Shown here one piece after another: positions 37,344 through 46,731 of a stretch of DNA of 64,000 nucleotides (positions within the stretch are counted from its first letter, which is position 1; every line of letters starts with the position of its first letter). The notes beneath the pieces are model-generated. The model saw only the letters and a list, made by a program, of their open reading frames with translations, was not told the origin of the DNA and made no database searches. A program made the position numbers and the translations under genes. Source of the stretch: an uncultured Clostridia bacterium (GTDB taxonomy: Bacteria > Bacillota > Clostridia > TANB77 > CAG-508); contig CARPYP010000007.1 in NCBI GenBank assembly GCA_949045875.1, forward strand, positions 4,827-68,826, in the 5' to 3' direction.

Positions 37344-39300
37344 CTATTTAATTTCGCTTAACTCTTTTATTTTATCTCTTAAAATGGCTGCTTCTTCAAA
37401 TTCCATATTTTGTGCATGTTTTAACATTTCTTCTGTTAATTTATTTATTACATCTTCTATGCTTTCTTCTTCTTTTATTCCATATTCTGACTGAATATCT
37501 TCTATTATTGTAGCTCTTATAGTGTCTCTTACACCTTTTCTAATAGTTTGTGGTGTTATATTATTCTTCTTATTATATTCTTCCTGTATTTTTCTACGCC
37601 TATTTGTCTCTTTAATTGCTTTTTCCATAGATTCTGTTAATTCGTCTGCATACATTATGACTTTTCCGTCTACATTTCTTGCTGCTCTACCTATAGTTTG
37701 AACTAATGAACGTTCTGAGCGTAAAAATCCCTCTTTATCTGCATCTAGTATTGCAACTAATGATACTTCTGGAATGTCTAATCCTTCTCTTAAAAGATTT
37801 ATTCCTACTAAAACGTCAAATTTTCCAACTCTTAAATCTCTTATTATTTCCATCCTTTCTAATGCTTTTATATCTGAATGCATATATCTTACTCTTATAT
37901 TTACCCCTGCTAAATAACTTGTTAAATCCTCAGCCATCTTTTTTGTAAGAGTTGTAACAAGTACCCTTTCATCTTTTTCTGTTCTCATTTTTATTTGACC
38001 TATTAAATCATCTATCTGATTTTCTACTGGTCTTACTTCTATTTTTGGGTCTAATAGTCCTGTTGGTCTTATAATTTGCTCAACTACATTTTCCTTAGAA
38101 TGTTCACTTTCATATTCTGCAGGTGTAGCAGATACAAATATTACTTGATTAATTCTATCTTCAAATTCATCAAATTTAAGTGGTCTATTATCTAATGCAG
38201 ATGGTAATCTAAATCCATATTTTATTAGATTTTCTTTACGTGCTCTATCACCATTAAACATTCCTCTAACTTGTGGTATTGTTGCATGTGATTCATCTAC
38301 TAATAGCAGAAAGTCCTTTGGTAAATAATCAAATAATGTAAAAGGTGCTGAGCCTGGTACTCGTCCACTTATATGTCTTGAATAATTTTCTATTCCTTGG
38401 CAGAAACCTGTTTCTCTCATCATCTCAATATCAAAATTTGTTCTTTCCTCAATTCTTTGTGCTTCTATTAGCTTATCATATTCTTTAAAGTATTTTATTC
38501 TTTCTTTTAATTCTTCTTCTATATCAACTATTGCCTTATCTAACTTTCCTTTTTCTGTAACATAATGAGAGTTTGGAAATATCATAACATGATTTCTTAA
38601 ACCTACTGATTTACCAGTTAAAGGATTTATTTCATTTACTTTTTCAATTTCGTCTCCCCAAAATTCAACTCTAATTGCACTCTCGCTTTGGTCAGAAGGA
38701 TAAATTTCTAAGACATCTCCCTTTGCTCTGAAAGTACCTCTTTTAAAGTCAATCTCATTTCTGGTATACTGCATATTTATTAGCCTTTTCATGATTTCAT
38801 CTCTAGATTTTTCCATTCCTGGTCTTAATGATACTATCATATTTTCATAGTCAATAGGGTCTCCTAAACCATATATACAAGAAACTGAAGATACTATTAT
38901 AACATCTTTTCTTTCAAAAAGTGCAGCAGTAGCTGAATGTCTTAATTTATCAAGTTCATCATTTATACTTGCGTCTTTTTCAATATAAGTATCACTGGAT
39001 GCAATATATGCTTCTGGTTGATAATAATCATAATAAGAAACAAAATATTCAACACTGTTCTCTGGAAAGAACTCTTTGAACTCACTGAACAGTTGTCCGA
39101 GCAAGTGTCTTATTATGTGCCAAAACTAGTGTTGGCTTTTGTACTTTTTCTATTATATTTGCCATTGTGAAAGTTTTTCCTGAACCTGTAACTCCTAGAA
39201 GTGTCTGGAATTTCTTACCCTCCATTATTCCTTTACTAAGGTACTCTATAGCATTGGGTTGATCTCCTGTAGGTTTGTATTCAGAATGTATTTTAAACAT
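37344..39300 (-). CDS. uvrB: Excinuclease ABC subunit B, interrupted by a +1 frameshift at codon 68 (CGG)
   Basis: UvrB damage-verification helicase of nucleotide excision repair. The start ([18 protein letters not shown]), Walker A GVTGSGKT and AHNKTLA lie in one frame, ending at a TGA at 39082; the rest, from [11 protein letters not shown] to the C-terminal UvrC-binding UVR motif, lies in the +1 frame. Skipping one base at CGG (39097-39099) restores [14 protein letters not shown], the family consensus, and gives 651 residues, the usual length. All helicase motifs are otherwise intact and the downstream frame is free of decay, which argues against a dead pseudogene. Confidence 0.93.
39097..39099 (-). 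other. uvrB: In-frame CGG at the uvrB +1 shift point
   Basis: Context on the minus strand is CTT GCT CGG ACA ACT. In the zero frame a TGA follows four codons later. Reading GCT, skipping C, then GGA gives Ala-Gly, as in Bacillus UvrB. Confidence 0.8.
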
Positions 39301-39439
39301 CTCTAACTCTCCTTTCTATTGAAAACAAAATGCTTTGCATTTTGCATACTGACGTTGTAATCGGCAAAGCCTCAACAACCTCAGCAATTGCTTTTGGTTG
39401 GTCGCCTGTTGGCTTATAATCTGAATGAATTTTAAACAT
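39293..39439 (-). pseudogene. Duplicated uvrB 5' end
   Basis: An AAAGGAGG ribosome site and ATG are followed by [20 protein letters not shown], a second, slightly different copy of the UvrB start; homology ends after about 25 residues and the frame closes just inside the real uvrB start. It may be translated as a short leader peptide, overlapping the uvrB start by eight bases. Confidence 0.7.
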
Positions 39440-39495
39440 ATTTCCTCCTTTTGCTGAGGCTGTTAAGGCTTTGCCTGTTACAGCGTCAGTATGCA
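39343..39495. repeat. 44-bp imperfect inverted repeat around the duplicated uvrB start
   Basis: Arms 39343-39386 and 39452-39495 match at 39 of 44 positions in inverted orientation, beginning TGCATACTGACG and ending CCTCAGCA. The 65-base centre holds the ribosome site, ATG and first codons of the duplicated uvrB start. It can form a very long hairpin. Confidence 0.8.
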
Positions 39496-39496
39496 T

Positions 39497-39796
39497 GGTA
39501 CTTAGTTACTGTTCAATCTTTGATTGTTATAGTAACTTATGTGGTGTTAGCTGTGACCGACAAAAATGACACCTATTAACCAAAAATTCGTGTAATTTGT
39601 TCGCCTTTTTTCGTTTTTTTGTAAACATAAATGTCAATTACACGAATTCGGTCACAAACTTTATATTTTTAAACTAAATAATTCTAAATAAACCTATTTA
39701 AAACTAAATATATTTTTCTAACATTTCTATTCTAGCATTTTTATATAAAAAATACAAGGTATCTATAACCTTGCATTGTCTAATATATTTTTATAA
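39497..39796. other. 300-base spacer between uvrB and the toxin-antitoxin genes
   Basis: No gene seen. It holds the hairpin 39509-39542 (AGTTACT...AGTAACT) and a two-part palindrome: TGTGACCG (39552-39559) with CGGTCACA (39649-39656), and AATTCGTGTAATT (39585-39597) with AATTACACGAATT (39636-39648). The rest is plain AT-rich sequence. Confidence 0.6.
39552..39656. repeat. Two-part palindrome, possible small mobile repeat
   Basis: The 8-bp outer and 13-bp inner perfect stems described for the spacer, with a 25-base bulge on one side and a T-rich loop. Confidence 0.55.
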
Positions 39797-40120
39797 TCAT
39801 TCATCTTCTATTCTTAAATAATCAATTCTTCCATATATCACTCTATGAATAACCACTTGTTTATATTGTTCTTCTATTTCATATAACACTATATAATTTT
39901 CTACTACTAATTTACGATATACATCATTATGTGGTTTTATTTGTACTTCTAAACATACGTATGGATTTGTTTCTAACATAAAAATGCTTTGCTCAATTTT
40001 ATCCATTAGTCGATTTGCTGCATTTGTTGCTTGTAAGTGTTCTGATATATATTCATAAGTATTTTCTAATTCTTCCTTTGCTACATCTGTTAAAATGATT
40101 TCATAGGTATTAGTATCCAT
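39797..40120 (-). CDS. RelE/ParE-superfamily toxin
   Basis: 107 residues with the ParE/RelE outline: YEIILTDVAKEELENTYEYIS, a helix-turn segment, then a beta-sheet ending YIVLYEIEEQYKQVVIHRVIYGRIDYLRI. ParE members poison gyrase and RelE members cut mRNA; the target is not readable, though the helical N-terminus fits the ParE branch. It overlaps the antitoxin gene by 11 bases, the standard antitoxin-toxin order, and sits beside the BREX operon. Confidence 0.85.
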   Translation of the reverse strand: MDTNTYEIILTDVAKEELENTYEYISEHLQATNAANRLMDKIEQSIFMLETNPYVCLEVQIKPHNDVYRKLVVENYIVLYEIEEQYKQVVIHRVIYGRIDYLRIEDE

Positions 40121-40349
40121 ATTTTTCTCTCAACCCCTTAAAAACTGTTCTAGCACTATGGACTTTTCCTTCTTTATATTGTTTTTTACTTTTCTCTAGT
40201 TTACTTAAAAACATTTCTTTTTGATATTGTTCTAAACTAATTACCACTAAATCTTTTTTGTTTTCTCTTTTTACTATTATTGGTTCTTCTATATTATCTA
40301 CTTCATTAACTGTAGTTTCAAATTCTCTAACTGTAATTTCTCTTTGCAT
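40110..40349 (-). CDS. Phd/YefM-type antitoxin
   Basis: 79 residues: DNA-binding N-terminus ITVREFETTVNEVDNIEEP, IIVKRENKKDLVVISLEQY, the typical Phd/YefM fold, and a basic C-terminal helix that would wrap the toxin. It probably represses its own promoter (a TATAAT at 40376-40381, minus strand). AGGAAGGATG precedes the start. Confidence 0.85.
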   Translation of the reverse strand: MQREITVREFETTVNEVDNIEEPIIVKRENKKDLVVISLEQYQKEMFLSKLEKSKKQYKEGKVHSARTVFKGLREKYGY

Positions 40350-40375
40350 ATTTTCACATCCTTCCTATATTTCTT

Positions 40376-40381
40376 ATTATA
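40376..40381 (-). promoter_or_regulatory. Probable -10 element of the toxin-antitoxin operon
   Basis: A perfect TATAAT about 30 bases before the antitoxin ATG; no good -35 was seen at 17 bases, as is common for regulated antitoxin promoters. Confidence 0.45.
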
Positions 40382-40458
40382 CCATAAATTTAAAAAATTT
40401 CACCCTATTTGTAAAAATTTCTATCACTTTATTTTTTCATAGTATGCATTGTATTTTT

Positions 40459-40602
40459 CTAATCAATACTAATTTCTAATCCAACTCCTACTTCATTTAT
40501 TTTTAATTTCTTTCCTATTTCTATTTTAGCATCTAGAGAAATACAGTGACAAGGATATATTTTTAAAGGATTATTGTTTTGCACGATTTCTCCCTTAAAG
40601 TT
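40459..40602 (-). pseudogene. C-terminal remnant of an MBL-fold hydrolase
   Basis: A stop-bounded frame of 47 codons reads NNPLKIYPCHCISLDAKIEI and then NEVGVGLEISID. The pattern (PCHC..., A-K, EVGVG) matches the last part of MBL proteins of the dihydropterin/aminobenzene synthase type. No start, no ribosome site, and the pglZ stop is 40 bases upstream, so the rest is lost. Confidence 0.6.
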
Positions 40603-40641
40603 TTATCAAAAGTACATGCGGAAGCCTTATTTTATTGGTGC

Positions 40642-43185
40642 CTAAAAGTCAAAATCATTTATTACCGCTATATCAATATAGAATTTAATTTTATATTCTA
40701 CTTTTGCTGTTTCTTCATCAATTATAATTAGATAATAAGGTTTATTCTTATCATATCGCATATTCTTAAATACAAACTTTTCTTTGAAGAATCTATTTTT
40801 AACTTCTGTATTCTCATAATTTGCTATTATAGTACACTCATCAGATATTTTATTACCATCTTCATCCTCAAAATGCAATAAATATCTGCAAGGCTTATTA
40901 TTTTCATCAATATTATTATCTTGTAAGAACTCTAAATAAGTAATCGCATTAGTAATTTTTGCTGAAAGTCCACTATATGTAATTCCGACTTTTTTTGATT
41001 CTTCACTCGCCCTTGTTGATTTGAAATCAATAACTGGTATTATTATTTCTTGTGGAAGTATTCCACCGTGAACATAGTTTATTCCTGTACCCTGTCTAGC
41101 AAATATTATATTTCCTCTTGGAATATTTACATATCCACTATTTTCTCCAAAAACATAATCAAGATTTATAGATAAGATACCTTCTTCATTTGAAATACTA
41201 TCTGTATAAGAATATCTAGTTTTTTGTTTTGTTGAGTTTGTTGTTTTGGTTGTTTTTTCATAACTCTCAACTTTACCTCTTTTATAAAAGAAGCCGTGAT
41301 CTGCAGTTATGAAAGCATTTATGCCACTAAAAGTAGTATGTAAATCTCTAACTAATTTTTCTAATTCTTTTATTGCTTTATCACAAGCAGTAAATATTGT
41401 ATTTTCATTATGCTCCCCTGCATTATCTACTGTATTGTGATAAATATATACAATTTTCTTTCCAGAGAATAATTTTTTCCATTCTAATTTTGTCATTTCA
41501 TATAAATCATCATATTTAACTGTAATAGAATCAATATTCTCTTTTTGTATCAATAACTCTCTATCTCTTATAGAACTAGATACTTGTCCATCTACTAAAA
41601 TATCATCACTATCTTTTACCCTTGATAATTCTTTATTAGGTAGTAGCGAAGCCATACCTAATTTTGTATATGATGGAACAATTCCTTGCATATATCCTAT
41701 TTCTGATTTACTTGCAAATGCCTTTAAATTGTTATTAAGTTCTTTTGCACACTCATATCTAAATGCATCAGATATAATTACTATTATTCTATCCTTTTTA
41801 TCATTATATGGTCTGATATAATTCTTGTAAAAGTCTTTTTGTAATGTAATACTATTAGAAGTATATTGGGGCATATTTTCTATCATATTACTCCATTTAA
41901 TAGATAATTCACTCATAAAATCATTTACATAGATATTCTCTATCTTATTCTTTAAGTTAATAAATAAATCCTTATTTTCAATACTATCAAAATAGAAATA
42001 CATTTTTCTATATAAGGTATCTACTTCACTAAAACTATTTGCATAATCTTGGGCAAATCTATCAAAATCAACCATTTTAATTGAATTTGCTATTGAATTG
42101 ATTTTTTCAAAGAATGATATTGCTACTTTTAATAAGTTATACTCATTTTCTAATTTTTCAAACCAATACTTATTTTCTCTTATATTAATGTAGTTCTTAT
42201 ATATTTCGTATTCTCCAATACCATTAAATAGTTTATCTACTATATATTTGATTACATACTTATCTACACTTTTAAATGCATCACTTGAATTATATTCTTC
42301 AATATCCATGGGATTAAGTAAATTTTCTATTCCAAAATCCTTTTCAATGTCTGTTGATAACTTCTCAAAATATTCTTTTGTAGTTTTATCTCGCATTAAG
42401 TTGTTGATAAATACATATACATTTGTAGTCTTTCTAGTAAGTAAATATTTGCTATATCTTTCTACTTTCTTAAAATCTTTTAAACTTGTGGCAAAATATG
42501 TAAATACTAATGATTTATATAATTCTGGTAATTCTACATAAGAATTTATACTAGATCCAAATGTGTCATTGAATAAATTTAATATAAATTCTTCACTACC
42601 AAACTTAAATAGTTCTTCATACTTTTTCTCATCTTCAAAGTAATACTTAATTATTTCTTTTAATATTTCATCTTCATTGATAGACTTTATATTAAGCATA
42701 ATAGCAGTAATAATTAAATCTATATTGTATTGTGTCTTTTCCTCAATATCAAAGTTCTTAAACTCTGCTTCTCTTTTCTTATTTCCAAAAAACTTTGCAT
42801 ATTTACTTACTATTTCTCTACAATCATCAGTTAATGCTAAGTTCTTTATTCTCATTGTTGTTGAATCTAGATTAAATAATAAATCTCTATTAGAAGATTC
42901 TAAATCTAATAATTCATTATCTATACCTTTTTTTCTTTCAAAAGGAAGATATATAATAATATTCTTATTAAGTTCTTCTTTTTCAATATGGTATCTAATC
43001 CAAAAACTATTGTTATCATATTTGATTATTTCTGTATTTTCTAATTGAAGTTCATTTATAAAATCTTGATATTCTTGTTTGGAATCATACCAAAATATTA
43101 TTTTTCTAATTCGTTGTCTTTCTGTATCTTTTGAAAAAGCTCCTTTTACAGTATCTTTCAAAAGTCCTAATACTTCATCAAACAT
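40642..43185 (-). CDS. pglZ: BREX phosphatase-like protein PglZ
   Basis: 847 residues, PglZ type A. The C-terminal alkaline-phosphatase-like domain is visible: IVIISDAFRYECAKEL near 470 (metal-binding Asp), HNTVDNAGEH near 590, INAFITADHGFFYKRG near 640 and VHGGILPQEIIIPVI near 735. The N-terminal half is helical. PglZ is needed for BREX methylation and defence; its own reaction is not settled. It is last in the operon, 11 bases after pglX. Confidence 0.95.
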   Translation of the reverse strand: MFDEVLGLLKDTVKGAFSKDTERQRIRKIIFWYDSKQEYQDFINELQLENTEIIKYDNNSFWIRYHIEKEELNKNIIIYLPFERKKGIDNELLDLESSNRDLLFNLDSTTMRIKNLALTDDCREIVSKYAKFFGNKKREAEFKNFDIEEKTQYNIDLIITAIMLNIKSINEDEILKEIIKYYFEDEKKYEELFKFGSEEFILNLFNDTFGSSINSYVELPELYKSLVFTYFATSLKDFKKVERYSKYLLTRKTTNVYVFINNLMRDKTTKEYFEKLSTDIEKDFGIENLLNPMDIEEYNSSDAFKSVDKYVIKYIVDKLFNGIGEYEIYKNYINIRENKYWFEKLENEYNLLKVAISFFEKINSIANSIKMVDFDRFAQDYANSFSEVDTLYRKMYFYFDSIENKDLFINLKNKIENIYVNDFMSELSIKWSNMIENMPQYTSNSITLQKDFYKNYIRPYNDKKDRIIVIISDAFRYECAKELNNNLKAFASKSEIGYMQGIVPSYTKLGMASLLPNKELSRVKDSDDILVDGQVSSSIRDRELLIQKENIDSITVKYDDLYEMTKLEWKKLFSGKKIVYIYHNTVDNAGEHNENTIFTACDKAIKELEKLVRDLHTTFSGINAFITADHGFFYKRGKVESYEKTTKTTNSTKQKTRYSYTDSISNEEGILSINLDYVFGENSGYVNIPRGNIIFARQGTGINYVHGGILPQEIIIPVIDFKSTRASEESKKVGITYSGLSAKITNAITYLEFLQDNNIDENNKPCRYLLHFEDEDGNKISDECTIIANYENTEVKNRFFKEKFVFKNMRYDKNKPYYLIIIDEETAKVEYKIKFYIDIAVINDFDF

Positions 43186-43196
43186 TATTTATCCTC

Positions 43197-46100
43197 CTAT
43201 TTTATTTTTGCTAGTATATCTTTAAATTTATCGTAATTTACTTTTACTCCATCATCTAACTCAATACTTATTCTTTTGTTGGCAAGATGTGCGATTTTTT
43301 CATCATACTCTTTTATTTCTTGTATTTTTGCATTTAAATCTGCTTGTCTATTTTGTACTGCTTTCTTATCAGACATTGATAATTCCATTGTAAGTTTATA
43401 ATTTAAATCTGCTAACAATTTTTCATAGGTGGTTTGTATTCTATGTAAATAATCAAGTCTGATTTTCGGTATTAGATTTTCACTGTATCTATGCATATAA
43501 ACAAGTGCTTTAAATCCATTCTTTTTTCCACTATCAAATAACCAATATATAGGTTTTTTCTGATAAGTTTGAATATGATCTTTATAAAAATCGTTTAGAA
43601 AATATCTTCTTATAGTGTCTTCGTTTGTTTCTGTACCTTTTTTTCCCAATGCTTCAGCAATAAAATCCATATTTTCATTAAATTTTCCTATACCATAAAC
43701 CGTCCTAATAAAATCTTTAAATCTTTCTACAATATCATCTCTGAAACATGCTTCATCTGTAATAGGTATAACATTGTCTATATCTGGCTTGTATAATTGA
43801 TATTTATCAACATTAAATTCTCCACCAGCATATATTAATCCCTCTTTATCAAGAGAATATCTACCAAACATACAACCAACTGCATAACTAATTAATGATT
43901 TAATTTCCCTTTCTTTATTTGCTTTTCTTATTGTTATATCTTTTTCTTCTACTTCTTGTTTTAATTCGTTTTGTAAACCATATATTTCTATAAAAATTCT
44001 GTTTAATTCTTCTTCATTTTCTTTTAATTTATTAAATCTTTCATTACAACTTATTTCCCAATGTTTATATACTTCTTCTAGTGTGTTTTCAACTAAAACT
44101 CCATTATCTTCTTCTTGTTTAATTTTTTTAGGAGAAATAGTTTGTTCTAAAAGTAATGGATGTGATGCAAAATCCCAACTTGTTTCAAATAAATCCCAAT
44201 CTGCCTTTGCTATTTTTATATTCTCCTTAACAATACTGTCAATTCTTTCACAATATTTGTCATTATAAATATATGGAATACTTGCAATATCTCCTGCTTG
44301 AAAATTTACAGTTGGCGCAATAGCACTTAAAAATGCAAATGATACATTACATGCTAAATATCCAAGTAAATAATACATATTAATTTCATCTGGAAATATA
44401 GACGCTCCAGATACATCAAACAAATATCCATGTTCCTTGTATCTAATACCGAAATTCCTAAAACCAAAGATAGAATATGTTAATCCCCTTTTAAATATAT
44501 CATTTAGGGCTGCAATACCAACATTAAAGCTAGGCTTTTGTTCTCTGATTGCTAATTTATAATTTTTAATCTCTTCTCCATCATTTTCCCAATTTACAAC
44601 TGCTTCATTATTTCCATACCATTTTCTATAATTTCCACCATTGTTATATGGAAACCATTTTTTTTGAGATTTTACAGATTCTTCACGACTTTTTAATTTA
44701 AAACCTATTTTAGAAAAATCTATTTCATACCAATTTCTTACAAATTTAGCATTGTTTGATGTTGTTAATCCTGGTTTAATTCTAAATAGAGACCCTATAT
44801 TTTTATTGTTATTTAATATATATAACATTTTTTCTGATAGAAAATATAAAAACATATTATCTTGAATGCTTCTTAAATCTTTTTGATTACATTTATAATG
44901 ATTTTCTTTTTTAAAGTAATTTCCTATTTTTTCTTCCTCATTTGAATAATCTACTAATCTAATATAAGTTCCCATAAATTCTTCTGTTTTTTGTTTCTGT
45001 ATTACGAAAGAAGTCGCTAAAACATTAAAAGTGTTTATCTCTTTAAAAACTCCTGCTCCCAAATGTATCATTGAGATAATTCTATTATTTTCAATTATAT
45101 CCTTCCTTATATTTTTAAATGCAGATAAGAACATCCATGTATGAATTGTTATCATTGTATATAATCCATTTTCTTTTGTTAAATTACTACATTGTTTTAT
45201 AAAGCAACTAAATAAATCACGTTTTGAAGTTTCATAATATTTATTAACAAATTTTTGTAAATATTTATCCATATTTTTATTAGTTAGATATGGTGGATTA
45301 GTAACTACAATGTCGTATTTTTGCGATAATATGTTAGCAACTTTAATAATTGGTAATAACTTTTCTCTTAATTCTATTGAAAATATTGTTTTATCATTAT
45401 ATATCTCTTTTTCTAAATCAGTATAATCATTATTATTTAATAATAATAACGAACCTATCTCTTTTGCATTTTTAAATTTATCAATTAAATATTGTGCTTT
45501 TTCTTTTTGAACATCTACACTTATATTATCAATAATACTTTCAGAAAAAGTGTCAGATTCTTGGATACTCATTATATTAAGTTTTCTAACTATTTCTTTG
45601 TTAAAGATATTCTTGTCATATTCTCTTGCTTTTAATAATACTGATAAAATTGATAATTGTCCTGCCCTATCATCTATATCTAATCCATATAAATTGTTTT
45701 TTAATATAAGCTCTGGAATGTCATTTTTATTGTATCCTACTTTTAAATATATTTGATAAAACACTTCAAAAGCATAAACTAAAATATGCCCACTACCACA
45801 ACAAGGGTCAATAAACGTAATATTTGTTGGATTTATTTTTTCTTTTTGGTTTTCTATATTTTCCTTTATAAAATATTGCCAATTATCTATAATTCCGTTA
45901 TTTTCGCTATGCTCAATCCAATATCTTCCCAAAGAATTCTCTACCATATATTTAACAACCCAATTTGGTGTAAAGATTTGAGTAGCGAAAGGGATTTCTT
46001 CTTTTTTATAAGCTCTGTCTTCAGACATAACTCTATCTTTCTCAGATTGATTATAATATTGATATAACCACCCTATTATCTCAACTTGATTATAATTATT

Positions 46101-46718
46101 TTCTGGTACTTCCTTTATTACTTTTGTAATAAATCCAGTATCATTTAATAAATTATCTGGTATTAAAATATCAATGTAATCTGTTATTCCATCAAACACT
46201 TGTGGTATTACTCTACCTAATTTTTTACAAATCAATAATAATATGTATTTAAATTTTTCATTATCATCTTTTAATGCTACATATTTTTCTTTTTTTAAAT
46301 CAATATCTAAATCTGGATTTATTAAGTTGGTAAACTTCAATATTTCTGGATCTGGAGTATTATCTTTTGAAGATAATACTCTTACTCCTAATGTTTGATT
46401 GTCCCTTGTTAATGGAAGCATCTCATTAATTTCCATATAACGTATAGCAATTATTCTATTAAACCAAGTAAATGCTGCTTCTTCAATTACTTGTTCAAAA
46501 GATAATTCTTTAATTCTCTTAATTAAAAGTTCACGCTTATTAAACTCATCATTTGTTAGGCTTAATGAATGCTTTTCATTAGATAAAATGTATATTTCGC
46601 CTTTCTGTTCACTTTTAAAATCCTCATCAGTATAAAAGGTATTTATTTTATTCTTCATTTTCTCCATTAACTCTTTTCTCGATTCAATGGCAAACTTTTT
46701 TAATATGGTTTTATCCAT
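43197..46718 (-). CDS. pglX: BREX adenine-specific DNA methyltransferase PglX
   Basis: About 1173 residues. The start DKTILKKFAIESRKELMEK matches BREX-1 PglX. SAM-binding motif FIDPCCGSGHILVYAF lies near 305, amino-methyltransferase motif IVVTNPPYLTNKNM near 480, and large specificity and helical regions follow. It methylates host DNA at a non-palindromic site, marking self. ATG at 46718 is preferred to one nine bases upstream that abuts the AGGAGA site. Four bases after brxC. Confidence 0.96.
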   Translation of the reverse strand: MDKTILKKFAIESRKELMEKMKNKINTFYTDEDFKSEQKGEIYILSNEKHSLSLTNDEFNKRELLIKRIKELSFEQVIEEAAFTWFNRIIAIRYMEINEMLPLTRDNQTLGVRVLSSKDNTPDPEILKFTNLINPDLDIDLKKEKYVALKDDNEKFKYILLLICKKLGRVIPQVFDGITDYIDILIPDNLLNDTGFITKVIKEVPENNYNQVEIIGWLYQYYNQSEKDRVMSEDRAYKKEEIPFATQIFTPNWVVKYMVENSLGRYWIEHSENNGIIDNWQYFIKENIENQKEKINPTNITFIDPCCGSGHILVYAFEVFYQIYLKVGYNKNDIPELILKNNLYGLDIDDRAGQLSILSVLLKAREYDKNIFNKEIVRKLNIMSIQESDTFSESIIDNISVDVQKEKAQYLIDKFKNAKEIGSLLLLNNNDYTDLEKEIYNDKTIFSIELREKLLPIIKVANILSQKYDIVVTNPPYLTNKNMDKYLQKFVNKYYETSKRDLFSCFIKQCSNLTKENGLYTMITIHTWMFLSAFKNIRKDIIENNRIISMIHLGAGVFKEINTFNVLATSFVIQKQKTEEFMGTYIRLVDYSNEEEKIGNYFKKENHYKCNQKDLRSIQDNMFLYFLSEKMLYILNNNKNIGSLFRIKPGLTTSNNAKFVRNWYEIDFSKIGFKLKSREESVKSQKKWFPYNNGGNYRKWYGNNEAVVNWENDGEEIKNYKLAIREQKPSFNVGIAALNDIFKRGLTYSIFGFRNFGIRYKEHGYLFDVSGASIFPDEINMYYLLGYLACNVSFAFLSAIAPTVNFQAGDIASIPYIYNDKYCERIDSIVKENIKIAKADWDLFETSWDFASHPLLLEQTISPKKIKQEEDNGVLVENTLEEVYKHWEISCNERFNKLKENEEELNRIFIEIYGLQNELKQEVEEKDITIRKANKEREIKSLISYAVGCMFGRYSLDKEGLIYAGGEFNVDKYQLYKPDIDNVIPITDEACFRDDIVERFKDFIRTVYGIGKFNENMDFIAEALGKKGTETNEDTIRRYFLNDFYKDHIQTYQKKPIYWLFDSGKKNGFKALVYMHRYSENLIPKIRLDYLHRIQTTYEKLLADLNYKLTMELSMSDKKAVQNRQADLNAKIQEIKEYDEKIAHLANKRISIELDDGVKVNYDKFKDILAKIK

Positions 46719-46731
46719 AAAAAACATTCTC

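Noticed and set aside
37344..39300. uvrB and mtaB as ordinary pseudogenes or sequencing errors
   Set aside because: Not excluded, but neither site is in a homopolymer, both genes are otherwise intact, both insertions have the same C|GGN form, and in-frame CGG is not found elsewhere.
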